From Nelumbo lutea (taxonomy: Eukaryota; Streptophyta; Magnoliopsida; Proteales; Nelumbonaceae): a stretch of DNA of 64,000 nucleotides. Below are positions 56,379 through 64,000 of this stretch, piece after piece. The translations under genes were made by a program, and so were the position numbers. Location: positions 29,772,193 through 29,836,192 of the forward strand of contig JAKGHH010000005.1 in the NCBI GenBank assembly GCA_022828595.1. Direction: 5' to 3'. Below the pieces are notes generated by a model, which had not been told where the DNA came from, did no database searches, and worked only from the letters and a program-made list of their open reading frames with translations. Position 1 is the stretch's first letter. Each line of letters opens with the position of its first letter.

Positions 56379-59275
56379 ATGGCAGGTCATAGATTAGGGA
56401 TGGCAATTTTCCCCATTTCCCCGATCCCCGTGGGGGTCCACCCCAAATGGGGCAAGGATGGGGATGATTTCCCCCCCACGGGGACGGGGATGGGGAAATT
56501 TTCATCCCCATTAGCGGGGACGGGGCAGGGACGGGGAGAGCACTCCCCGCCTCGCAGGGACCCCGATCCCCGTTTCGTGGGATCCCCACTAATATATATG
56601 TATATATGTATGCATACATTATATATGTAAATATGTACACATACATCTATGTATTAATATTTTTTAAAATATGATTGAATATTTTCTAATATGAGTGTAA
56701 ATGTTAATCTTTTTTTGATCATTTGTAAATGTTAATTATTTTATTTTTATTCTTTTTAAATAAAATAAAAAACAAAAACAAAATATTTAGCATTATAAAA
56801 AATCACGGGGAATGGAGACCCCCGTGGGAATGGGGATGGGGATAACCTTGTCCCAGTTAGCAGGGACGGAGACGGGAATGAGGATGGGGATTTTCGTGGG
56901 GACGGAGATGGGGAGAGGCTCCCCATCTCCGCCCCGTTGCCATTCCTATCACAGATTGATCAAAAAATGACATGTCACAGTCTGACCCGTCTGGTTGAAC
57001 CATTGATCCACGACCCAGAGGTAAAAGAGGTTAGCCTCTAAGTTGGTTTTAAACCCCCCTCCCCCACACACACATGCACGTTTCCATCACACAAAAACAC
57101 AATACACACATGCAACTACTTTATAGAGACCTAGACCTTTGGTAGGGATGGCAATGGGGAGGGTTCGGAAGGGTTTTGCAAATTCTAGACCCTACCCGCC
57201 TCCCTAAACCACCCAACCTGTACCCTCCCCAAAAGCCATAGTGGGTAATTTTCAGAATCCCAAACCCTCCCTGAACATGAATTTGGGCCCATCTTCAAAG
57301 CATCTTGAATCAGCTAATTGAAGAGACTCCACCCTCTTCTCTATTCATTCCATCCTTGACTTTCTACCTCTTTCACTTGTTCATCCTCTTGAATATGCTA
57401 CTTGGTCCTGCACCAACGAGGACGTCATTCAATCTTGAAAAGACCTTGGTAACATGAATCAACTGACCATAGTTTGAACCCTTCACATTTTTTGGGTTCA
57501 GAGGAATTTTAATTTTGGTCCTATTCTCTCTTCCCATATCTTCTTTTCTTCTCCTGGCCTCTTTCTTCCCAATCTCCCAACTATTACTTCTTTATAATTT
57601 TCCGCCTTATATAATTCACCAATGCTCCACAGGATTGTCATCAATTAGCTTCACCTCCTTAACCATATTTGAAAATTCTTTTGGATAGCTGTGCAAACAT
57701 TTTGAATTTTACTTTTTTCTGTGTAAATAAAACAAACTAATGTTGTAGTCATTTTATCACATAAGAGGGCTAAAACTTTCAATTGTAGACACAGGTTCCA
57801 TAGATGACCCTGTGGATTGGCTTCAACCAGGGTTGCATATTTGGATCTTGATATCCAGTTTCTATTATTTTGGGATGGGGGATGGGGTTGAGCCCATTCT
57901 GGGCAACCTTCACAAGGCTTAATCTTTTCTTATATTAGATAGGAAATGGTAACCTTTGCAAGGTTTAATCTTGAAGTGACAAAAAACCTCAAAACTGCCA
58001 GATTGAATGCTTTTAGAACCACATCAACCCATGACTTGACAAAATATCACCAACAAAGGATCTCCTTTTCTCAACAGTTAAAGAAATAATGTTCCTTTAT
58101 GAACAGTCTATATAACAACGCAAGCATCTTCAATGTTTTGAAGCTTATTTAATGGCTCCATATTTTTCAACCAGAAAGAATTTTACAAACCTTGGGTATT
58201 TTTCATGTTATGTTCTGAATTTCCTACACATTCTTGTTCTTATTTTCTGAAACCAACAGCTTTTTTTCTTTTTTTGCAATCTCTGTAAGTTTTTTTTCAA
58301 ATACTACTGAAGTCCTCTTAATTATTATTTGAAATAGGTTATTTAAGTGTTGGTCTAAATCTGAAACTGAAGACCTGGGAGTCTGAAATTATAGATCAAA
58401 TACTGAGAATGATGAACCAGACCACTCTTTGTAAAAGCTTCTGTCCACACATTGATAGAAGGTTACCAGAACCAGAAAATAATTGGCGCATACCTATGCA
58501 TGATAGAGGCATATCAAAAGAGCTACCTAGTTAGAGTGTAGCTTACCAGTGGGAGATCATATAAAGGTCGAATGCTTTTGGTATCACTTTCAAGAGCCCA
58601 AAGACGAACCATACCATTACCAGCTCCTGATGCAGCAAGATCACTACCTCTGCAAACAGTTACTGAGCTGACCCATGAGTTTGCCAATGAAGAACTACTA
58701 TCAGGCAAAAAGCGGCCATTTTCTGTGGGTCAGAGTCACAAACATCTAATCAGAATGGTGAAGACCAAGGTGCAGAATATAGTTTAAGAATATTACAGCA
58801 ATTACATGCACATGTAAGAAGAAAAAATAACGAAGCTTGGAAATTGGAATTTATGATTATATATCTCCTTTTTGACAGAAAAAAGTCAATTATCAATGAA
58901 GTGAAACTTTCTAAAAACAGCCACCAAATAATGACATCAAGAAAGAATAGCAAAATTTAATCAAAGCAACCTAAATCCCAATCAAACTATTTCATATATT
59001 ATTTTACTGTATCCAGATGTAAAATAAGAAAATAAAAGTTTACCCAATATATTTCCATTTGAAGTTCTTCCATCATCCTTTTTAGCCATCTTGTCATGAT
59101 GAGCCAATGTAGAATGTGCATTTTTTACTATGTATGCAGGCTTCTTCCGCAGTACGCTCCAAAGTTCAATACTACCATCATCTGACCCTGATAAGAATTC
59201 ATCATTGCTAATGAAACAGCAGCACTCTAAAGATGATGCGGGAGCACGGAAAACTAATTGTGATTCCTCTGGGAC
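46736..59275 (-). CDS. YAO: RRP9 / U3-55K-like WD40 protein (YAO), C-terminal exons, joined
   Basis: Four minus-strand exons, 59275-59044, 58722-58547, 55478-55413 and 46816-46736, join in frame with GT-AG introns (phases 1, 0, 0) to give 184 residues and a TAA stop. The sequence holds three WD40-type units: one around [15 protein letters not shown], one around [16 protein letters not shown], and the last, [20 protein letters not shown] followed by [10 protein letters not shown]. That last block, ending [14 protein letters not shown], is the signature C-terminus of the U3 snoRNP protein RRP9/U3-55K (YAOZHE in Arabidopsis), a nucleolar factor binding the U3 box B/C and needed for 18S rRNA processing. 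Family members are around 500 residues, so the N-terminal part and promoter are expected beyond 64000. There are no stops or frameshifts in the visible exons, in contrast to everything around them. The introns are 321, 3068 and 8596 bp and are loaded with TEs. Confidence 0.87.
47014..47137. mobile_element. Foldback MITE, copy 3 (in the gene's large intron)
   Basis: GCTACCCACAAGATACCACA at the left pairs imperfectly with TGTAGTGTCCTGTGGG...GGTAGC at the right. The inner arms are AGGAACATCTCC and GGGAGATGTTCCC around a loop near 47060-47080. It is the same core as at 2312 and 16347. Confidence 0.65.
47233..47345 (+). mobile_element. tRNA-derived SINE-like fragment
   Basis: GTGGCACAGTTGGTAGG (47239-47255) fits an RNA polymerase III A box, and GATTCAATACC (47279-47289) fits a B box at the right distance. 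The tRNA body beyond is not intact, so a SINE head rather than a tRNA gene is more likely. It lies in the gene's large intron, antisense to the gene. Confidence 0.45.
47830..49406. mobile_element. hAT-like element (CAAGGTTCAAA ends) inserted in the LINE RNase H
   Basis: The ends are CAATGTTCAA and (inverted) CAAGGTTCAA. Flanks TTCATAGC (47822-47829) and CTCACAGC (49407-49414) agree at 6 of 8. Excision would restore the LINE frame across the site. The right subterminal zone (49200-49400) is full of TATCAGCC/GGCTGATAC words. The interior is AT-rich with a tandem repeat at 48260-48760. It is 1577 bp and no transposase was found. Confidence 0.75.
48260..48760. repeat. Tandem repeat of about 130-150 bp
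   Basis: ACAAGAAATTTCAATAGAT recurs at 48409, 48539 and 48690, each followed by 'ctatggatatggtaNatcaNccatag', with a more diverged copy near 48266. The array lies within the hAT-like element. Confidence 0.75.
49601..50164. other. Intronic sequence, no gene
   Basis: AT-rich intron sequence between two LINE fragments. Nothing recognised. Confidence 0.3.
50165..54990 (-). pseudogene. Near full-span LINE (L1-type) with ORF1, endonuclease, deleted RT, zinc knuckle and 3' end
   Basis: ORF1 part (54990-53500): [37 protein letters not shown] and [17 protein letters not shown], then basic GR-rich and coiled segments. ORF2 starts near 53400: [21 protein letters not shown], then IVLLQETK (the endonuclease QETK), [28 protein letters not shown] and [20 protein letters not shown] with VSDHTPI (52985-52550). 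Near 52200 the frame jumps from the linker straight to RT ([45 protein letters not shown], then FADD-like sequence degraded at 51800). The N-terminal third of RT is deleted. The zf-RVT knuckle [18 protein letters not shown] is at 50600-50545. The 3' end has AATAAA (about 50193-50198) and a short A-tail (T-run 50168-50176). It has the same strand as the host gene. Confidence 0.88.
55413..55478 (-). CDS. YAO: RRP9/YAO exon (third in the window, 66 nt)
   Basis: The acceptor TGAATACAG precedes GTTGGATTTG (start 55478); the donor is GGGCAG|GTAAAAT (end 55413). It encodes 22 residues from [13 protein letters not shown] to AGVGQ, phase 0 on both sides. It is the start of the hallmark C-terminal block of RRP9 proteins. 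A tiny exon with a 3-kb intron upstream and an 8.6-kb intron downstream. Confidence 0.85.
55774..55945. mobile_element. MITE relic of the GGACCGG type
   Basis: 'gttttcaaccggcaattgatccggac' at the left with GGTCAAAAGTCAAATCC and AACCCGGGTAGTTGAACCATC inside resembles the elements at 42622 and 28020. No duplicated target was found. It is intronic. Confidence 0.4.
56224..56372. repeat. TA/ATGT-rich low-complexity tract
   Basis: Alternating (TA)n, (ATGTATAT)n and (AATATTA)n sequence, with an uninterrupted (TA) run at 56349-56366. A second short tract follows the MITE at 56590-56650. Confidence 0.8.
56395..56948. mobile_element. hAT-like MITE of the TAGGGATGGCAA family, copy 2
   Basis: The ends are TAGGGATGGCAA and (inverted) TAGGAATGGCAA (11 of 12). 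The target duplications are TCATAGAT (56387-56394) and TCACAGAT (56949-56956), 7 of 8. Both subterminal zones (56400-56590 and 56805-56945) consist of GGGGACGGGGATGGGG-type repeats, strikingly GC-rich against an AT-rich middle. It is 554 bp, non-coding, in intron 2 of the RRP9/YAO gene. Confidence 0.92.
57143..57290 (+). mobile_element. Truncated end of a TAGGGATGGCAA-type element
   Basis: TAGGGATGGCAATGGGGAGGG begins at 57143 and is followed by CTACCC/GGGTTTT words for about 130 bp. The opposite end was not found. Confidence 0.55.
57291..58546. other. Intron 2 remainder, no gene
   Basis: Non-coding intron sequence leading up to the donor at 58546. Nothing recognised. Confidence 0.35.
58547..58722 (-). 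CDS. YAO: RRP9/YAO exon (second in the window)
   Basis: The acceptor GACCCACAG precedes AAAATGGC (start 58722); the donor is CCACTG|GTAAGC (end 58547). 176 nt complete a split Glu codon and encode 58 residues, [20 protein letters not shown] through [10 protein letters not shown]. It contains the WD40 unit [17 protein letters not shown] with MVRLWALE. Confidence 0.85.
59044..59275 (-). CDS. YAO: RRP9/YAO exon (first in the window)
   Basis: The acceptor TTTTAG precedes GTCCCAGAGG (start 59275); the donor is GG|GTAAAC (end 59044). 232 nt encode 77 residues plus one base, beginning [19 protein letters not shown] and ending SNGNIL. It carries a WD40 unit ending IELWSV and a lysine/histidine-rich linker ([19 protein letters not shown]) that follows it. 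The incoming reading frame is phase 0. No preceding exon was found up to 64000. Confidence 0.85.
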
Positions 59276-60060
59276 CTAAAATTTTGGAATTAAAAAGGTA
59301 ACATGAATCAATGCACCAACTATGACCAGGAAAGAGATATACATATGAAGTGTGCTTGCAGTAAAGATATAAAAGACGCAATGAATAACATCTGTGCATG
59401 CACACATATACAAAGACATGCACAGAGCAGGCAAGCACATACAAACATGAGCATCCATATTTAAAGATTGGATGGAAAACCAATAAAGGAGAAGACTTAA
59501 ACGAAAAAACTGATTAACTATGATTAAAAATAACAAAAAAGCATAACTTGTGCATCATACAGGTGGCAGGTTAGCAGTTCAGTCATCCAAGGGAAATGGA
59601 TCAACCCATGATATGCAATAGTTCAATAATAAAACTTAGGGTAAAATATAAAAACCTCCCCTATGGTTTCATTTTCACAAAAACCCCCTTGTAGTATTGA
59701 AAAAACCTGCAGTTGCCTCCCTTTTTTTATTGTTATGAACAAAAAAATGTTGGTCTAATGCATTAGTTTTTCTTAGTTGGTACGACTGTTCTAGCTGTTC
59801 TTATCCATCTTACCCTTACATCTATCAATTTACATGAAATTTTACTAAAAATACCTCCAAAAGAATTTTTTACTTTTAATTAAAGAAGATCTCCAAGTTA
59901 TATAGAAAAGAATAAAGTAATTTTGCTCTATAAAAACATTAGGCCTAATGAAGATTAGAAGGGCAAATCTGGTATTTTAAATTATATTGAAAGATTCCCT
60001 AACAAGTTGTAAGGGCAATTTCGTAACTTTGAAGTCTTCATTACTGAAACAAAGATGGAA
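59276..60060. other. Intronic sequence upstream of the first visible exon
   Basis: 59638 onward ('agggtaaaatataaaaacctcccctatgg') resembles the start of the degenerate element at 1440-2145. No WD40 exon is recognisable in either frame of the minus strand here. Confidence 0.35.
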
Positions 60061-61045
60061 GGAGTATGAATTGATCGATAAAGTTGTACTATTATATCTG
60101 GTGATCCACAATGCAGCTTAGTTGTATGAATTGATCGATAAAGTTGTTAAGGAAATAAGAGAAGAACATGTGGTGCAAGTAGTTACTGATAACCACTCTA
60201 CTTATATTACTATAGATGATCTTTTGAAGATAAAGAGGAATAACTTATTTTGGACTCCTTGCACTGCTCATTGTTAGACCTCATGTTAGAGGACATTTGA
60301 GGATTAAAGTCTACAAAGAGTTGTATTGCCAAGGCAAGACAGGTGACAACCTTTATTTACAAGTGTCTTCTTCTCCTTGCTTATATGAGGGCGAAAGCAA
60401 ATGGAAGGGATCTTGTTAGATGTATGTTACAAGGTTTGCCACTTTCAAGGAGTCATTGCGTTCTTTATTTGTTAGTGATGTATGGAATAAAAGTAAATGG
60501 GCAAACAAACCAAAAGGCTTAAGAGTCTCAAGTACTATTCTTTCTATTACATTTTGGAAAAATGTAAGGATTGCCCTTTTAGCTTTCCAACCAATTATGG
60601 AGGTCTTACGGATGATTGATAGTGATGAAAACCTGCAATGGGGTACTTTTACTATGCAATGGAATGGACAAAAGAAAAGATAAAAGAAATTTTGGTGGGA
60701 AAGAAAGAGAATACTCAAAAATAAAAAGAAAGAGAAAATAAGCCCATTCTAGAAATCTTTTAAGAGCATTGGAATAATATGATGCAACATCCTTTGCACA
60801 TTGCTAGTTTCTTTCTCAATCCAACCCTCTTTTATAAAACTAAAGTTGAAGATGAAGCATTAATTGGGAAATTTGAGATGGGCTTTATGGATTGTATTGA
60901 GAGGATTGTGAGTAACATTAAAATTCAAGATAAGATCTCTCATCAATTGGAAGAATATAAGCATGCCCGTGGTGCATTTTCTAAGGAAATGGCAATTAGA
61001 CAATGGGAAACAAAACAACCAAGTAAAATCTATCTCTATAATCTT
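60061..61045 (+). pseudogene. hAT-family transposase fragment (DUF659 to mid RNase H region)
   Basis: A second, unrelated hAT relic. Visible pieces: LIDKVVKEIREEHVVQVVTD with NHSTYITIDDLLK, then FWTPCTAHC (60255-60275); a frame change; YVTRFATFKESLRSLFVSDV, WNKSKWANKPKG, TFWKNVRIALLAFQPIMEVL (60420-60600); then PLHIASFFLNPTLFYKTKVE and YKHARGAFSKEMAIRQWE (60785-61010). The order matches DUF659-containing plant hAT proteins (VVTDN... WTPCAAHC... TRFAT... W... PLHAAGYFLNP). The BED finger and C-terminal dimerisation domain are absent and no ends were found. The first 24 bases of one segment are duplicated 60 bp apart (60064 and 60124). Confidence 0.8.
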
Positions 61046-61295
61046 ATGGTCAATTCATTAATATTTTTATATTGTTATTTTAAATTTGTATTCTCTAATT
61101 TTATATTTTCTCTATTTTGTAATTTGTACTTTGTAGTTGATTAGTGGCATACCATTAGGTGTATTGCATTACGCATATTAGATCTCATGTGTCTGTGAAC
61201 GTAACTAGAGCACCTTTAAGCATGTAAGTAATTTTATTATTAATTAGTGGATTTATAGTATCTAATATCAATATTGTCGACATTTTCCTCTTTGT
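61046..61295. other. AT-rich spacer
   Basis: No gene or boundary seen. Confidence 0.3.
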
Positions 61296-62000
61296 CTCCT
61301 AGTTCTGGAAACGTATCAAGGCAGCCACCTTATGAACTCTCTGGGAGGAAAGGAGAGTCTTCTTAGAGAAGGAAAGAAGCTTGCATGAAGTGAAGGGCTG
61401 TACTCTAACAAGAGCAATACATTGGCTGAAAACCTTGGATATATTTGCTGATTTCTCTTTTGATGACCTGTGGAGGAATTGGTCAGTAATAGCTAATACT
61501 TCTACCAAGAAGAATAGAAGATTGTTAGAATGAAATCCGCCTCCAGGTGTCATTAAGTTAAATTTTAATGGGCACAGCCAAGGTAACCCTGGGCCTTCAG
61601 GTATAGGGGGTGTTCTGAGGAATAATTATAGCAACATCATCTCCTTATTCTCAGGACCAATGGGAGTGGGGGACTCTATAAGGGCAGAAATACTACCTAG
61701 TGTACGAGAGATCCATAGTGTCAACCAACTTGGGGTGGAACATCTCCTAGTTGAAGGGGACTCCCAGGTGGTAATAGGGTGGCTTCTAAACTCGAATGCT
61801 ACCATTTGGGGCTACAAAGACTTCCTCAAAAAAGTAAAGTGGTTAACCAGTAATATGAGAGTTGAGGTTAAATGGGTAAGAAGGCCGGCTAATACTATGG
61901 CTGATTCTTTGGCCAAACAAGGGGTTTCCAGGGATAGTGTATATACTATGGCTGATTCTATATTCAATAAGTCTAAATCCTTCCGTCAATCAAAACCCGC
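61296..62000 (+). pseudogene. LINE 3' part: linker and RNase H
   Basis: 61296-61540 translates in pieces to an L1 C-terminal linker (ATLWTLWEERKVFLEKE-like, then FSFDDLWRNW). The RNase H domain follows: VIKLNFNGHSQGNPGPSGIG (the usual NFDG Asp is Asn here), GGVLRNNYSN, AEILPSVREI, VEGDSQVVIGWLLNSN and ANTMADSLAKQG (61558-61920). From 61660 it is open for 147 codons. The catalytic Asp-to-Asn change and the upstream frameshifts make it inactive. Confidence 0.82.
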
Positions 62001-62054
62001 TAAGTGCGAGTCCTTGGCAAGTAAAATTGGGATAGCGTCTAAATTATGTTCCTC

Positions 62055-64000
62055 TTATGTATCTTTGCTTCGAACAGTGCTGATATCTGGTTCTCTATCT
62101 TGAATATCCTGAACTTGTGTCTCCCTTCGTATTTCCCCTGGACCATTGTCAACTACATCCAGGTCCACCTTAGAGATTGAGGCAAGTCTCACCACTATTT
62201 CTTCTTGGGGCCAACAAGAAGGCACTAGAGGGTTCTTCAAACAATATCTGCATTCCTATTAGCTAATTGTTCCACAAATTGTAAGTTTTAGTGGATGAGG
62301 CACTTCCGATGCTACTTTCGTCATTCCAAACTTCATCTTGCCTTGGGTCTTCCCAATCATCTTCTTCCTCAAAATCTTCACACTCGGGCCTATTAAATCT
62401 CGGGTTCAGCTTGTCTAGGATTGTGGAGTTCGCTTTCACAACCGGCTTCCATTTCCAATTGCTCTTCGACTGGGCGCTTCCAAAACCAGCATTGTTGAAT
62501 GCTTTCAAAGGGGTCTTGACAGGGTTTTTTGCGATCGCTGCAACAGAGGAGGTTGCAAGGGTCATGTTGGATGATGATAGACCCCAACAATCATCCTAAG
62601 CCTTTGGGCCGGCTTGCTCACATGCATTTTTAAGTGGTCACATGACCTGTTTAGATTACAAGTTGGTGTTGGGTTGTCTAGTTCAACCGATTTAACCCCT
62701 TGGTCAAGTTTTAGTGCTCTTTCAAACTTTTTCCTTTATTGTCGCCCCCTCCAGCTGCCACTTCAACATAGGACCTTTTAGTAGCCCCTTGATCAGAGAT
62801 GGATGGCCCAGATTCTAGTCCCTCTTTAGAATTCTGGCCGTCCTCTTTTGATTCTACAGTCAGCACATTTGCCTTCTCTTTGTAAAAATGGTCAGACTTC
62901 TCCTTCATGCTTTCCCCTTCCTTTACCTTTGCCACATCATCGTCTTCTACCTCCTGCAAGCTTCTCCAGAGTCTCTCCTCCACCGATGATAGCAACCTGA
63001 CTACCTCATACATTTCACCTAGTTCCGACCTCACCATTATTAGTATTGACTCTATTTTAACTCCTCCCAATTTCATCAAAGCTGCACTGAGATTGGATAA
63101 GTCCAATTCTTCCACGACTCCTCTGTACAGAGCTGCAATTTTCTTAAAGTTTGCAAGGGACCAAAGATGAAATGGGAGCCCTAGCACTTTGAGGCGGAAA
63201 ATTTCTGTCTGATCTACACAATTTGCATTCGGACACCACTGACTAATCACCATTACTCCTTCAGAAGTCCGAATAGGAAACGCATGTATTTCTTCCACCA
63301 GATTGTCTACTTCTAGTTCCATAAGCACCTTATCTTCTTGAAACGATCAAAGATTGAAGTGTCCTCCCACTTTCAGCTTTCGTATAATCTCCTTTGCAAC
63401 ACAGCCCCAACTACCTACTCTTTTGTATGCAAGTATCACATTTTTACACCAGTTCTGGTAGGTTTGATCTTCACTCCCTGCAACATCCTTTTCACCATCT
63501 GGATGTGGTTGCTTTTCCGGTGCTTGGTTGGGTTGGATATCTCTTGGTTTTTTTCAATTCTCCATAAAAAGTTCTGCAACTCCCTTATGAACAGCATCCA
63601 CCCCTTACTCTGTTTTCCCATGGGGATACAAATCAATTGTCTCCTACCTTCGCCGAACCATTCTGAGACTGTTGCGAACCAGCCCTTCCTCTTGAAACGA
63701 AGTTCAGCTACGAATACCTTTCCGTTAATTTTGATTGAGTTCTTCTAGGCCTGTGATTTCCTCGAAACTAAAGCTATGTCCAGGAAGCCTTTCAGCCAAG
63801 CTGCTACCTCCTTTTGGAGATACACTGTGGCTCTTTTTTTCTTATCTTATCTTCAGGAACACCAGAGACCTTTTTTCTCACTTCTTCTAGTTTGTATAGC
63901 TTTGCTTCAAACAAAACTTCCTTTCTCAACCTTCCCACTACTTCAAACTCGCCCTCCGTCCTTTTCTCCAGCCCTGGCTCCAACACCAGTTCCAAGCTTT
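62055..64000 (-). pseudogene. LINE ORF1-like fragment, running off the window
   Basis: On the minus strand a chain of segments enters from the right edge: LGMELVLEPGLEKRTEGEFEV-like sequence at 63995, then KVFVAELRFKRKGWFATVSE, GEGRRQLICIPMGKQSKGW (63720-63600), then a 205-codon frame at 63328-62711 with SQWCPNANCVDQTEIFRLKV and GLPFHLWSLANFKKIAALYR, a DUF4283-type region seen in plant LINE ORF1 proteins. Acidic segments follow (FEEEDDWEDPRQDEVW, about 62340). It is interrupted by a few stops. It is oriented opposite to the LINE 3' part at 61296-62000 and meets it at about 62000-62100. Confidence 0.65.

Noticed and set aside
56271..56646. ORFs of about 100-119 codons on both strands
   Set aside because: They are translations of G/C-run arrays and (TA)n tracts of a MITE with a clear target duplication.
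61660..62103. 147-codon open frame as a host RNase H-like gene
   Set aside because: VEGDSQVVIGWL and ANTMADSLAKQG are LINE RNase H motifs, the upstream frame is LINE sequence and the first catalytic Asp is Asn.
62711..63328. 205-codon open frame as a host protein
   Set aside because: The composition and motifs (QTEIFRLKVLGLPFHLW) match LINE ORF1 (DUF4283-type), and neighbouring frames continue the same ORF1 with stops.
61296..64000. Twin-primed LINE insertion
   Set aside because: In twin priming the inverted 5' part precedes the sense 3' part; here the 3' part comes first and the inverted 5' part second.
59276..64000. Further RRP9/YAO exons upstream
   Set aside because: I looked on the minus strand for the WD40 unit that should precede VPEESQLVF and found none. 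The stretch is occupied by hAT and LINE relics, so the exons are presumably beyond the window.

Overview
The window looks like nuclear DNA of a flowering plant: it is AT-rich, has no bacterial-style operons, and carries plant-type LINEs, Ty3/gypsy LTR elements, hAT, CACTA and Helitron transposons, CT/TA microsatellites and a spliced host gene with GT-AG introns. The species cannot be named from the sequence. I see no CRISPR array, rRNA gene, complete tRNA gene or gene cluster. Nearly all of the window is nested, decayed transposable-element (TE) sequence around one genuine host gene.

The host gene lies on the minus strand in the right third. Four exons (59275-59044, 58722-58547, 55478-55413, 46816-46736) join in frame into the last 184 residues of a WD40 protein that I recognise as the U3 snoRNP 55K subunit (RRP9, called YAO/YAOZHE in plants), an rRNA-processing factor. 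Its 5' exons must lie beyond 64000. Its introns are inflated: 321, 3068 and 8596 bp, plus at least 4.7 kb at the 5' side. They hold LINEs, hAT-like elements, a SINE-like piece and foldback elements.

Layout, left to right. 1-1345: inverted fragment of a Helitron family beside a gypsy pol scrap. 2.3-6.1 kb: foldback MITE, then the 3' end of a Tat-lineage gypsy element (antisense extra ORF, then LTR). 6.2-9.5 kb: decayed LINE (endonuclease, linker, partial RT), split by a hAT-like element with a perfect 8-bp target duplication, which itself holds a repeat-rich LTR. 9.5-15.1 kb: non-autonomous LTR retrotransposon, minus strand, with two 2.1-kb LTRs; one LTR contains a 656-bp hAT-like insertion for which the other LTR is the empty site. 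16-21 kb: small MITEs and a CACTA end. 22.6-29 kb: diverged satellite-like repeats interrupted by a 5'-truncated LINE. 29-31.8 kb: decayed gypsy gag-pol. 31.8-43.9 kb: two copies of an LTR-like unit, the first shattered by five insertions, including a 3.5-kb hAT transposon with a decayed transposase and a 2.7-kb Helitron. 44-46 kb: hAT-like element with an unusual simple repeat, and a LINE scrap. 46.7-64 kb: the RRP9/YAO gene with its TE-loaded introns.

What is most informative is the nesting record. Many boundaries can be placed to the base from target-site duplications, and several have an empty-site paralogue inside the same window. hAT-like elements with 8-bp duplications dominate. I found no convincing undescribed functional system. 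The best candidates for follow-up are the foldback hairpin family, the repeat blocks flanking an LTR promoter, and the giant TE-filled introns of a housekeeping gene.
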